Of a stretch of 19,402 bases of DNA, positions 1 through 6,746 are shown piece after piece. Positions within the stretch are counted from its first letter, which is position 1. Every line of letters starts with the position of its first letter. The translations under genes and the position numbers were made by a program. Below the pieces are notes generated by a model. It was given only the letters and a program-made list of their open reading frames with translations, had not been told where the DNA came from and made no database searches. This DNA is from Oscillibacter sp. CAG:241. GTDB lineage: Bacteria > Bacillota > Clostridia > Oscillospirales > Oscillospiraceae. The stretch spans positions 1 to 19,402 of the forward strand of contig FR884122.1 of assembly GCA_000435975.1 (NCBI GenBank). Reading direction: 5' to 3'.

Positions 1-23
1 TCTGCCAATTCCACCACTCGCGC
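1..23 (-). tRNA. tRNA-Leu, 5' part only (cut by window edge)
   Basis: Read on the minus strand from position 23, the sequence begins GCGCGAG (acceptor 5' strand), then TG and the D-arm start GTGGAATTGGCAGA. This is the characteristic opening of bacterial leucine tRNAs. The anticodon and 3' half lie outside the window, so the isoacceptor cannot be read. It sits 39 bases downstream of the complete tRNA-Leu(GAG) on the same strand and probably shares its transcript. Confidence 0.8.
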
Positions 24-62
24 ATATCCAATGTTCTTTTCCCTGCAAACGAAAGAGAGAAG

Positions 63-149
63 TGGTGCGAGTGATGGGACTTGAACCCACACGTCCAGTC
101 GAACACAAGCACCTCAAGCTTGCCTGTCTGCCTATTCCAGCACACTCGC
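63..149 (-). tRNA. tRNA-Leu (anticodon GAG)
   Basis: Full class II tRNA read from 149 down to 63. The acceptor strands GCGAGTG and CACTCGC pair and are followed by discriminator A and an encoded CCA. The D-arm contains GGAATAGGCAGAC. The anticodon stem CAAGC/GCTTG encloses TT-GAG-GT, giving anticodon GAG, which decodes CUC/CUU leucine codons. A long variable arm follows, as expected for Leu. The T-arm is GTGGG-TTCAAGT-CCCAT. The length (87 nt with CCA) is normal for tRNA-Leu. Confidence 0.95.
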
Positions 150-177
150 AAATCGGCCTCAAATCGAATGCTTACTC

Positions 178-205
178 ATTATAGCATGCCGGATGGTTTT
201 GTCAA
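178..205 (-). promoter_or_regulatory. Promoter for the tandem tRNA-Leu genes
   Basis: On the minus strand, a consensus -35 TTGACA (205-200) is followed after 16 bases by TATAAT (183-178), with an extended -10 TGC directly in front. The predicted start is near 171, about 22 bases before the mature 5' end of tRNA-Leu(GAG). Confidence 0.85.
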
Positions 206-235
206 GGGGGAATTTGCGGAATTTCTGTTTTTTCT

Positions 236-273
236 GAAAAACCTGCCCCGGCAGCGTTGCGCCGCCGGGGCAG
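236..273 (-). terminator. Rho-independent terminator of the sirtuin gene
   Basis: A 10-bp perfect stem, CTGCCCCGGC (243-252) with GCCGGGGCAG (264-273), is followed on the minus strand by a T-run (complement of the A-run at 236-241). It lies 9 bases beyond the sirtuin stop codon at 282. Confidence 0.85.
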
Positions 274-281
274 CCGTGGTA

Positions 282-1001
282 TCATAGCTGGGAAAAGACC
301 TGGCCGATGGGACCGTCAATGGTCAGGTCCGCGCCTACGTTGCTGCCTACCTGGCCCTTGTTCACCACCACCAGGTGCCGGCCCCGGAAGTACTGCACCA
401 GCCCCGCCGCCGGATACACCACCAGGGACGTGCCGCCGATGATCATCAGGTCCGCCTGTCGGATATAGTGAACGGCCTTGGCCAGCACCTCCTGGTCCAG
501 ACTCTCCTCATACAGCACCACGTCGGGCTTGATGTCCCCGCCGCAGGCGGGGCACCGGGGCACGCCGGTGGAATGCAGGATGGTGTCCAGCCCGTAAAAG
601 GCCCCGCACCTCTCGCAGTAGTTCCGCAGCACACTGCCGTGAAGCTCCAGCACCTCCCGGCTGCCGGCCTTCTGGTGCAGGCCGTCGATGTTCTGGGTAA
701 TGACGGCCTTCAGCCGCCCCTCCTGCTCCCACTGGGCCAGCTTCCGGTGGGCGGCGTTGGGTTCTGCCCAGGGGGCCAGCATCTTGGCCCGGTAAAAATC
801 GTAAAACTCCGCCTTACGGCGCACATAAAAGCTGTGGCTCAGGATGGTTTCCGGCGGGTATTGGAATTTCTGGTGATACAGGCCGTCCACGCTGCGGAAA
901 TCCGGAATCCCGGATTCGGTGGATACCCCGGCTCCGCCGAAAAAGACGATGCTTTCCGACTCTGCCACCCATTGCCGCAGGGCTTCGATTTGCTTTGTCA
1001 T
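282..1001 (-). CDS. Sir2-family NAD-dependent protein deacylase (sirtuin)
   Basis: 239-residue cytoplasmic sirtuin that uses NAD+ to remove acyl groups from lysines, releasing nicotinamide and O-acyl-ADP-ribose. Visible signatures: GAGVSTESGIPDFR (residues 24-36, NAD-binding loop), TQNIDGLH (102-109), catalytic His in ELHGS (H121), a zinc ribbon with Cys pairs C129/C132 and C150/C153, and GGTSLVVYPA near the C-terminus (Rossmann fold). The length suits a single-domain bacterial sirtuin. The start at 1001 is chosen because GGAGGT precedes it at good spacing and family similarity begins there; the frame is open upstream to 1463, but that part overlaps the divergent gene and looks non-coding. 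It is divergent from the ArsC-like gene 39 bp away. Acyl-chain preference cannot be told from sequence. Confidence 0.95.
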   Translation of the reverse strand: MTKQIEALRQWVAESESIVFFGGAGVSTESGIPDFRSVDGLYHQKFQYPPETILSHSFYVRRKAEFYDFYRAKMLAPWAEPNAAHRKLAQWEQEGRLKAVITQNIDGLHQKAGSREVLELHGSVLRNYCERCGAFYGLDTILHSTGVPRCPACGGDIKPDVVLYEESLDQEVLAKAVHYIRQADLMIIGGTSLVVYPAAGLVQYFRGRHLVVVNKGQVGSNVGADLTIDGPIGQVFSQL

Positions 1002-1034
1002 CAATAGGACCTCCGTTCTATTATAAATAAGGAG
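995..1034 (+). promoter_or_regulatory. Weak candidate promoter for the ArsC-like gene
   Basis: TTGTCA (995-1000), 18 bases, then TATTAT (1019-1024). The A/T-rich core 1019-1029 also contains TATAAT on the opposite strand (1025-1020), so the divergent sirtuin gene may use an overlapping -10. No good -35 is visible for that strand. Both predicted starts fall very close to the ribosome binding sites, which lowers confidence. Confidence 0.3.
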
Positions 1035-1040
1035 TAAGTT

Positions 1041-1376
1041 ATGAATATTCAGATCTTCGGCGCCCGCAAGTCCTTCGACACCAGGAAGGCGGAGCGCTGG
1101 TTCAAGGAGCGCCGCATCAAGTATCAGTATATCGACCTGGACACCAAGGGCCTGTCCGCCGGGGAATACCGCAGCGTCCGGGCCGCCGTGGGCTACGACG
1201 CCCTGGTGGACCGGGACAGTCCCGATTATCGGGAGCTGGGCATCGACTATCTGCTGCCCCAGGCGGCGGAGGAGAAGCTGCTGGAGAATCCCTGGCTGTT
1301 CCGGGCGCCCATCGTCCGCAACGGCAGACAGGCCACCGTGGGCTACTGCCCCGACGTGTGGAAAACCTGGGAATAA
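1041..1376 (+). CDS. ArsC/Spx-family thioredoxin-fold protein lacking the N-terminal Cys
   Basis: 111-residue protein of the arsenate reductase-like/Spx family (thioredoxin fold). Family features: N-terminal beta strand NIQIFG, the helix DTRKAERWFKER, the YIDLDTKGLS segment, LLENPWLF, and the PIVRNGRQATVGY motif with its cis-Pro-type PIVR. In ArsC and Spx the loop after the first strand carries the redox Cys (NCDT- or CxxC-like). Here it reads GARKSFDTRKA, with Ser (codon TCC) at that place. The only Cys left is near the C-terminus (GYCPDVW). A thiol-based reductase role is therefore doubtful; a binding or regulatory role is possible. The ribosome binding site AAGGAG precedes the ATG. A weak stem (1435-1442 with 1476-1483) lies downstream and may end the transcript. 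Confidence 0.85.
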   Translation: MNIQIFGARKSFDTRKAERWFKERRIKYQYIDLDTKGLSAGEYRSVRAAVGYDALVDRDSPDYRELGIDYLLPQAAEEKLLENPWLFRAPIVRNGRQATVGYCPDVWKTWE

Positions 1377-1501
1377 CGCCATTATAGCACATTCCCGCCC
1401 ACCGGGCCAGACGCGGCAGGGGAGCGGGCCGGATTTTGTGAAAATGCTGGATTTTGCCCGCATATTTCAGCCAAATTCACAAACTTTTCTTCCGATTCCT
1501 C

Positions 1502-1531
1502 TTGACGTACCCGGGGGAACTATGCTATAAT
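1502..1531 (+). promoter_or_regulatory. str operon promoter
   Basis: TTGACG (1502-1507), 18-base spacer, TATAAT (1526-1531), with an extended -10 TGC just upstream. The predicted start is near 1538, which leaves a leader of about 67 nt before the first gene. This near-consensus housekeeping promoter suits high ribosomal-protein expression. Confidence 0.88.
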
Positions 1532-1539
1532 TTCAAACT

Positions 1540-1589
1540 GCGCGGGTATGTATTCCGCGAATTTTTGCCATGCGGCAGACATACCGCGC
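1540..1589 (+). promoter_or_regulatory. Leader hairpin upstream of the L7Ae-like gene
   Basis: GCGCGGGTATGT (1540-1551) pairs with ACATACCGCGC (1579-1589) with one bulged G. An inner CCGC/GCGG stem (1555-1558 with 1572-1575) lies inside. The hairpin begins almost at the predicted transcription start and ends 1-2 nt before the ribosome binding site GAGGAGGT (1591-1598). There is no T-run, so it is not a terminator. A role in translational control or mRNA stability is inference. Confidence 0.6.
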
Positions 1590-1604
1590 CGAGGAGGTCC
1601 CCCC

Positions 1605-1871
1605 GTGCTGGAAGATCTATCATCCAAAGACAAGGTGGTGGGCCTGAAGCAGGTGCGGCGGGCCATCGTCTGCGGCCGGGCCGGCCATGTGTTCCTGGCC
1701 CGTGACGCCGACCCGCGGCTTACGGGGCCGCTGGAGGATTGCTGCCGGGAGGCTGGGGTTCCCGTTGCCGGGGGGCACACCATGGCCCAGCTGGGCCGTG
1801 CCTGCGGCATCGACGTACCCACGGCCGCAGCGGCGCTGCTGGCAAAGGAAAAACCGCTTCCAACGGAATAA
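1605..1871 (+). CDS. ybxF: L7Ae/L30e-family RNA-binding protein (YbxF-like)
   Basis: 88-residue member of the L7Ae family, whose proteins bind kink-turn RNA. It is the first gene of the str operon, directly before rpsL, as ybxF is in Bacillus. Family pattern visible: VVGLKQVRRAI at the start, VFLARDADP in the middle, then VPVAGGHTMAQLGRACGIDVPTAAAAL. The start is a GTG at 1605 with GAGGAGGT at 1591-1598. An ATG further upstream in frame (1548) is rejected because it lies inside the leader hairpin and has no ribosome binding site. The protein probably associates with the ribosome; its exact job in bacteria is not settled. Unlike in Bacillus, rpoB/rpoC are not immediately upstream here. Confidence 0.9.
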   Translation: MLEDLSSKDKVVGLKQVRRAIVCGRAGHVFLARDADPRLTGPLEDCCREAGVPVAGGHTMAQLGRACGIDVPTAAAALLAKEKPLPTE

Positions 1872-1935
1872 AATTTTCTGTTCCGTGGAAAATATAGGGA
1901 GTTATCCCACAAATCTTTAGAAAGGAGTTCATTGC

Positions 1936-2352
1936 ATGCCTACTTTTAATCAGCTGGTCAAGCAGGGCCGGAAACAGGCTACCTACAAGTCCAATTCCCC
2001 CGCTATGCAGAAGGGCCTGAATACGCTGAAGAACAAGGAGACCGATCTGTCCTCCCCTCAGAAGCGCGGCGTCTGCACCGCAGTGAGAACTGCCACCCCC
2101 AAGAAGCCTAACTCCGCTCTGCGTAAGATCGCCCGTGTCCGCCTGACCAACGGCTACGAGGTCACCGCCTACATTCCCGGTGTCGGTCATTCTCTGCAGG
2201 AGCACTCTGTGGTCATGATCCGCGGCGGCCGTGTCAAGGACCTGCCCGGTGTTCGTTACCACATCATCCGCGGCACTCTGGATACCCAGGGCGTTCAGGG
2301 CCGTATGCAGGCGCGCTCCAAGTACGGCGCCAAGCGTCCCAAGAGCAAGTAA
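1936..2352 (+). CDS. rpsL: 30S ribosomal protein S12
   Basis: 138-residue S12, the decoding-centre protein of the small subunit. The length matches Firmicutes S12, which carries an insertion of about 14 residues before SPQKRGVC compared with the 124-residue E. coli protein. Diagnostic motifs: SPQKRGVCTAV, TPKKPNSALRK (contains the lysine whose changes give streptomycin resistance; wild-type Lys here), LQEHSVVMIRGGRVKDLPGV (second streptomycin-site Lys, also wild type; the adjacent Asp is the usual methylthiolation site), and ARSKYGAKRPK at the C-terminus. AGAAAGGAG precedes the ATG. It lies 64 nt after the L7Ae-like gene in the same operon. Confidence 0.98.
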   Translation: MPTFNQLVKQGRKQATYKSNSPAMQKGLNTLKNKETDLSSPQKRGVCTAVRTATPKKPNSALRKIARVRLTNGYEVTAYIPGVGHSLQEHSVVMIRGGRVKDLPGVRYHIIRGTLDTQGVQGRMQARSKYGAKRPKSK

Positions 2353-2417
2353 TCCCCGCATGAAATGAGCTTTGCCGAAAAGGTTTATATATATCGTATG
2401 TACCTCTTTGGCAGGCC

Positions 2418-2446
2418 GTACAACAGCCTCTCCGGCTGTTGAGTAC
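2418..2446 (+). promoter_or_regulatory. rpsL-rpsG intercistronic hairpin, candidate S7 operator
   Basis: In the 130-nt gap between rpsL and rpsG, AACAGCC (2422-2428) pairs with GGCTGTT (2434-2440) around a 5-nt loop. GTAC (2418-2421) with GTAC (2443-2446) extends the stem across a 2-nt GA bulge. No T-run follows, so it is not a terminator. It lies just 21 nt before the rpsG ribosome binding site. In E. coli, S7 represses translation by binding the rpsL-rpsG intercistronic RNA; an equivalent role here is inference. Confidence 0.5.
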
Positions 2447-2482
2447 CTATGAAATCATATTTTTATGAAGGAGGGAAGCATA

Positions 2483-2953
2483 GTGCCCAGAAGAGGTAAT
2501 GTTCCCAAGAGAGAAATTCTGCCCGATCCTATGTACAACTCCGTGCTGGTGACCAAGCTGGTCAACAGCATCATGTTGGACGGTAAGAAGGGCGTTGCCC
2601 AGAAGGTTGTCTACGGTGCCTTTGATATCATCAAGGAGAAGACCGAGAAGGAGCCTCTGGAAGTGTTCACCCAGGCCATGGAAAACATTATGCCCAGCCT
2701 GGAAGTCAAGGCCCGCCGTGTCGGCGGCGCCACCTATCAGGTCCCCATGGAGGTTCGTCCTGCCCGCCGTCAGACCCTGGGTCTGCGCTGGCTGACCAAC
2801 TACTCCCGCGCCCGCAGTGAGCGCACCATGGCCGAGCGCCTGGCAGGCGAGATCATGGACGCCGCCAACAACACCGGCAGCGCCGTGAAGAAGCGCGAGG
2901 ATACCCACAAGATGGCCGAATCCAACAAGGCATTCGCCCACTTCCGCTGGTAA
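2483..2953 (+). CDS. rpsG: 30S ribosomal protein S7
   Basis: 156-residue S7, the primary binder that organises the 3' major domain (head) of 16S rRNA; the length is standard for Firmicutes. Motifs: PRRGNVPKREILPDP at the N-terminus, KLVNSIMLDGKKGVAQKV, VGGATYQVPMEVRPARRQTLGLRW, and TVxKREDTHKMAESNKAFAHFRW-type C-terminus. The start is a GTG at 2483, with AAGGAGG at 2468-2474. The in-frame ATG at 2465 overlaps this ribosome binding site and would add residues not found in the family, so it is rejected. Followed by fusA after 30 nt. Confidence 0.97.
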   Translation: MPRRGNVPKREILPDPMYNSVLVTKLVNSIMLDGKKGVAQKVVYGAFDIIKEKTEKEPLEVFTQAMENIMPSLEVKARRVGGATYQVPMEVRPARRQTLGLRWLTNYSRARSERTMAERLAGEIMDAANNTGSAVKKREDTHKMAESNKAFAHFRW

Positions 2954-2983
2954 GCCCCGCAAACTGATTAGAAGGAGAACGTT

Positions 2984-5092
2984 ATGCCGAGAAAGGTTAC
3001 ACTGGAAAATACGAGAAATATCGGCATCATGGCCCACATTGATGCAGGCAAGACCACCACGACCGAGCGTATTCTGTACTACACGGGCGTCAACTACAAG
3101 ATCGGCGAGACGCACGAGGGAACCGCTACCATGGACTGGATGGAACAGGAGCAGGAGCGTGGCATCACCATCACCTCCGCCGCTACCACCTGTTACTGGA
3201 AGGGCTCCAAGGACCAGTTCCCCCAGACGCGTATCAACATCATCGACACCCCGGGTCACGTGGACTTCACTGTGGAGGTGGAGCGTTCTCTGCGTGTACT
3301 GGACGGCTCTGTCACCGTGATGTGCGCCAAGGGCGGCGTGGAGCCTCAGTCCGAGACCGTGTGGCGTCAGGCCGATCACTATCATGTGCCCCGCATGGTG
3401 TACGTGAACAAGATGGACATGCTGGGCGCGGATTTCTATCACGTGCTGGACATGATCCACGACCGGCTCAAGTGCAACGCCGTGCCCATCCAGCTGCCCA
3501 TCGGGAAAGAGGAGTCCTTCAAGGGCATCATCGACCTGGTGGAGATGGACGCTGATATCTATTACGATCAGCTGGGCAAGGACATGCGCGTGGAGCCCAT
3601 CCCCGCCGATATGATGGACCTGGCCAATGAGTATCGCGAGAAGCTGCTGGACGCCGTTTCCATGTTCGACGACGAGATCATGGAGATGTATCTGGAAGGC
3701 AAGGACATTCCCACGGATAAGATCCGCGCCGCCATCCGCAAGGCCACCGTGGCCGTGGAGATGGTGCCCGTGACCTGTGGCTCCTCCTACCGGAACAAGG
3801 GTGTGCAGAAGTTGCTGGACGCCATTGTGGACTATATGCCCGCCCCCACCGATATTCCCGCCATCATTGGCACCAACCCCAAGACCGATGAGGAGGAGGA
3901 CCGTCACGCTTCCGATGACGAGCCGTTCTCTGCGCTGGCCTTCAAGATCATGACCGACCCCTATGTGGGCCGTCTGAGCTTCTTCCGCGTGTATTCCGGC
4001 ACGCTGAACACCGGCTCCGCCGTGCTCAATGCCACCAAGGGCAAGCGCGAGCGCGTGGGCCGTCTGCTGCAGATGCACGCCAACCACCGGGAGGACCTGG
4101 AAACGGTCTATTCCGGCGATATCGCCGCCGTGGTGGGCCTGAAGAACACCACCACCGGCGACACCCTCTGTGATGAGAAGCACCCCATCGTGCTGGAGTC
4201 CATGGAGTTCCCCGAGCCCGTGATCCGCGTGGCCATCGAGCCCAAGACCAAGGCCGGCCAGGAGAAGATGGCCATCGCCCTGGCGAAGCTTGCCGAGGAG
4301 GACCCCACCTTCCGCACCTACACCGACGAGGAGACGGGTCAGACCATCATCGCCGGTATGGGCGAGCTGCATCTGGAGATCATCGTGGACCGTCTGCTGC
4401 GCGAGTTCAAGGTGGAGGCCAACGTGGGCGCGCCCCAGGTGGCCTACAAGGAGACCATCCGCAAGGCAGTGGACCAGGATACCAAGTATGCCCGCCAGTC
4501 CGGCGGTAAGGGCCAGTATGGTCACGTGAAGATCCATGTGGAGCCCAACGAGTCCGGCAAGGGCTACGAGTTCATCAACAAGGTAGTGGGCGGCGCTATC
4601 CCCAAGGAGTATATCCCCGCCATCGACGCCGGTATCCAGGGCGCTATGCTCTCCGGCACCGTGGCCGGCTACCCCGTGGTGGACGTAAAGGTCACCCTGT
4701 ACGACGGCTCCTATCACGAGGTGGACTCCTCCGAGATGGCGTTCAAGATCGCCGGCTCCATGGCCTTCAAGGAGGCCATGCGTAAGGCGGATCCCACGCT
4801 GCTGGAGCCCATTATGAAGGTTTCCGTCATCGTCCCCGAGGAATATATGGGCGACGTCATCGGCGACATCAGCGCCCGCCGCGGCCAGATCCAGGGCTAC
4901 GAAATGCGCGCCGGCGCCCAGCAGATCGACGCCTTTGTTCCCCTGGCGGAAATGTTCGGCTACGCCACCGATCTGCGCTCCCGCACCCAGGGCCGTGGTC
5001 AGTACACCATGGAGCCCAGCCACTATATCGAGCTGCCCAAGGGCCTGCAGGAGAAGCTCATCAACAAGCGCACCGGACGGGAAAATTTCTAA
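2984..5092 (+). CDS. fusA: Elongation factor G
   Basis: 702-residue EF-G, the GTPase that drives tRNA-mRNA translocation and, with RRF, ribosome recycling. The G domain shows the P-loop AHIDAGKT (17-24), the switch I region QERGITITSAATT, switch II DTPGH (88-92) and NKMD (142-145). Domains II to V follow: FSALAFKIMTDPYVGRLSF opens domain II, GMGELHLEI lies in domain III, GQYGHVKI and the Gly-rich domain IV come next, and the ISARRGQIQGYE motif belongs to domain V. Full length and intact. AGAAGGAG precedes the ATG. Third of four translation genes in the operon after the L7Ae-like gene. Confidence 0.98.
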   Translation: MPRKVTLENTRNIGIMAHIDAGKTTTTERILYYTGVNYKIGETHEGTATMDWMEQEQERGITITSAATTCYWKGSKDQFPQTRINIIDTPGHVDFTVEVERSLRVLDGSVTVMCAKGGVEPQSETVWRQADHYHVPRMVYVNKMDMLGADFYHVLDMIHDRLKCNAVPIQLPIGKEESFKGIIDLVEMDADIYYDQLGKDMRVEPIPADMMDLANEYREKLLDAVSMFDDEIMEMYLEGKDIPTDKIRAAIRKATVAVEMVPVTCGSSYRNKGVQKLLDAIVDYMPAPTDIPAIIGTNPKTDEEEDRHASDDEPFSALAFKIMTDPYVGRLSFFRVYSGTLNTGSAVLNATKGKRERVGRLLQMHANHREDLETVYSGDIAAVVGLKNTTTGDTLCDEKHPIVLESMEFPEPVIRVAIEPKTKAGQEKMAIALAKLAEEDPTFRTYTDEETGQTIIAGMGELHLEIIVDRLLREFKVEANVGAPQVAYKETIRKAVDQDTKYARQSGGKGQYGHVKIHVEPNESGKGYEFINKVVGGAIPKEYIPAIDAGIQGAMLSGTVAGYPVVDVKVTLYDGSYHEVDSSEMAFKIAGSMAFKEAMRKADPTLLEPIMKVSVIVPEEYMGDVIGDISARRGQIQGYEMRAGAQQIDAFVPLAEMFGYATDLRSRTQGRGQYTMEPSHYIELPKGLQEKLINKRTGRENF

Positions 5093-5107
5093 ATCGTTAA
5101 AAAACGA

Positions 5108-5136
5108 TTGCTTTTCCCCAGCGAATACTGTAGAAT
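5108..5136 (+). promoter_or_regulatory. Probable internal promoter for tuf
   Basis: TTGCTT (5108-5113), 17-base spacer, TAGAAT (5131-5136); predicted start near 5143, about 60 nt before the tuf ATG. The 111-nt fusA-tuf gap also holds a small A/T-rich hairpin (5092-5098 with 5103-5109, overlapping the fusA stop) and a 7-bp hairpin GCAATGT/ACATTGC (5138-5144 with 5154-5160). A separate tuf promoter would allow the excess of EF-Tu over other str products. Confidence 0.5.
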
Positions 5137-5203
5137 AGCAATGTTAGAACAAGACATTGCGTTGAAAACCATGATGCAAATTTGTTAAGGAGGATTTTTT
5201 CAA

Positions 5204-6457
5204 ATGGCTAAGCAGAAATTTGAGAGAAACAAGCCCCATGTTAACATCGGCACCATCGGTCATATCGACCATGGTAAGACCACTCTGACCGCTGCCATCA
5301 CCAAGTACCTGGCGATGAAGGGCGGCGCTGAGTACACCGACTATTCTTCCATCGATAAGGCTCCCGAAGAGCGCGAGCGTGGTATCACCATCAACACCGC
5401 TCACGTGGAGTATGAGACCGAGAATCGTACCGGCCACAACTTCAAGACCGGCGAGGACGGCGAGATCCAGGGCCGCCACTATGCCCACGTCGACTGCCCG
5501 GGCCACGCCGACTATATCAAGAACATGATTACCGGTGCTGCCCAGATGGACGGCGCTATCCTGGTCATCGCTGCCTCCGACGGCCCCATGGCTCAGACTC
5601 GTGAGCACCTGCTGCTGGCCCGTCAGGTGAACGTGCCCTCCGTGCTGGTGTTCCTGAACAAGTGCGACCAGGTGGACGACGAGGAGCTGCTGGAGCTGGT
5701 GGAGATGGAAGTTCGCGAGCTGCTGGACTTCTATGGCTTCCCTGGCGACGACACCCCCATCATCCGCGGTTCCGCTCTGAACGCTCTGGTTTCCGAGTCC
5801 ACCGATCCCAACGCTCCCGAGTATGCCTGCATCAAGGAGCTGATGGAAGCCGTTGATACCTGGATCCCCACCCCCGACCGCAAGGAGGATATGCCCTTCC
5901 TGATGCCCGTTGAGGACGTGTTCACCATCTCCGGCCGTGGTACCGTTGCTACCGGCCGTGTGGAGCGTGGTCAGCTGAAGCTCAACGAGAAGGTTGAGAT
6001 CGTTGGTCTGTCCGACGAGAAGCGCGAGACCGTCGTCACCGGTATCGAGATGTTCCACAAGCTGCTGGACTACGCTGAGGCCGGCGATAACATCGGCGCC
6101 CTGCTGCGCGGTGTTGCCAAGACCGAGATCGAGCGCGGCCAGGTTCTGTCCAAGCCCGGTTCCATTCACCCCCACACCAAGTTCGTTGGCCAGGTGTACG
6201 TCCTGACCAAGGACGAGGGCGGCCGTCACACCCCCTTCTTCAACAACTATCGTCCCCAGTTCTACTTCCGCACCACCGACGTTACCGGCATCATCACCCT
6301 GCCCGAGGGCACCGAGATGTGCATGCCCGGCGATAACGTCGATATGAACGTGGAGCTGATCACCCCCATCGCTATCGAGAACGGTCTGCGTTTCGCTATC
6401 CGTGAGGGTGGCCGTACCGTGGGTTCCGGCGTCGTCATCGCCATCAACAACGACTGA
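5204..6457 (+). CDS. tuf: Elongation factor Tu with a 16-residue G-domain insertion
   Basis: 417-residue EF-Tu, which delivers aminoacyl-tRNA to the ribosome as a GTP complex. Motifs: P-loop GHIDHGKT (19-26), switch I APEERERGITINTAH, switch II DCPGH (97-101), NKCD (152-155), GSAL (G5), and domain II/III hallmarks GRGTVATGRVERG, KDEGGRHTPFF and FAIREGGRTVGSGVV. Bacterial EF-Tu is usually about 395-400 residues. The excess is mainly a 16-residue, Gly- and acid-rich insertion (about residues 76-91, nt 5429-5476) between HVEYETENR and HYAHVDCPGH, in the hairpin between switch I and switch II; a short extra stretch also lies near residues 206-214. The frame is clean and every functional motif is intact, so the protein is expected to work. 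AAGGAGG precedes the ATG. Confidence 0.97.
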   Translation: MAKQKFERNKPHVNIGTIGHIDHGKTTLTAAITKYLAMKGGAEYTDYSSIDKAPEERERGITINTAHVEYETENRTGHNFKTGEDGEIQGRHYAHVDCPGHADYIKNMITGAAQMDGAILVIAASDGPMAQTREHLLLARQVNVPSVLVFLNKCDQVDDEELLELVEMEVRELLDFYGFPGDDTPIIRGSALNALVSESTDPNAPEYACIKELMEAVDTWIPTPDRKEDMPFLMPVEDVFTISGRGTVATGRVERGQLKLNEKVEIVGLSDEKRETVVTGIEMFHKLLDYAEAGDNIGALLRGVAKTEIERGQVLSKPGSIHPHTKFVGQVYVLTKDEGGRHTPFFNNYRPQFYFRTTDVTGIITLPEGTEMCMPGDNVDMNVELITPIAIENGLRFAIREGGRTVGSGVVIAINND

Positions 6458-6491
6458 TTGACGTTCCCCCCCCACCGGCGTATAGCTGAAT

Positions 6492-6529
6492 AAAAAGGCC
6501 CGGCAGAGTGTGCTCTGCCGGGCCTTTTT
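6492..6529 (+). terminator. str operon / tuf terminator
   Basis: A perfect 12-bp stem GGCCCGGCAGAG (6497-6508) / CTCTGCCGGGCC (6513-6524) with loop TGTG is flanked by A5 and T5. It lies 35 nt after the tuf stop. It can act in both directions. Confidence 0.95.
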
Positions 6530-6700
6530 GAGACAAATGGTGGAAGATGTTTAATACTTTTTTAATATTTATACATGAACTTTTGTAACATCCCTTGGGT
6601 ATTCTATACTTGCAAGAGACAAAAAACTTTTTTCATCAATCTTCCTGCCATTCAGGCGGAGAACCGGCTTTCGGTTCTCCGCCTTATGGTTTCTGCGCAT
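6530..6700. other. A/T-rich intergenic stretch with a hairpin, no gene seen
   Basis: Between the tuf and carD terminators lies A/T-rich DNA unlike its GC-rich surroundings. On the plus strand, TTGTAA (6583-6588), 16 bases and TATACT (6605-6610) resemble a promoter. About 45 nt downstream is a perfect 12-bp hairpin, GGCGGAGAACCG/CGGTTCTCCGCC (6655-6666 with 6672-6683), with only a weak T-rich tail on either strand. A small untranslated RNA is possible but unproven. No open reading frame with a ribosome binding site is seen. Confidence 0.35.
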
Positions 6701-6731
6701 AAAAACGGCCCCGCATTGCCTGCGGGGCCGT
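6701..6731 (-). terminator. Terminator of the carD gene
   Basis: On the minus strand, ACGGCCCCGCA and TGCGGGGCCGT (6731-6721 with 6715-6705) form an 11-bp stem with a 5-nt loop, followed by a T-run (complement of the A-run 6701-6705). It begins 16 nt after the carD stop. Confidence 0.9.
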
Positions 6732-6746
6732 CTGACGACCTTCTCG

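Noticed and set aside
81..287. A short plus-strand open frame over the tRNA and terminator
   Set aside because: It overlaps a complete tRNA-Leu and the sirtuin terminator and has no ribosome binding site.
1548..1604. Earlier ATG start for the L7Ae-like protein
   Set aside because: It lies within the leader hairpin, has no ribosome binding site, and adds residues not found in the family; the GTG at 1605 has GAGGAGGT.
2447..5023. An 858-codon minus-strand open frame across rpsG and fusA, and a similar one opposite tuf (5144-6475)
   Set aside because: Both are antisense shadows of highly biased translation-factor genes; the predicted proteins are Gly/His/Leu-rich without domains.
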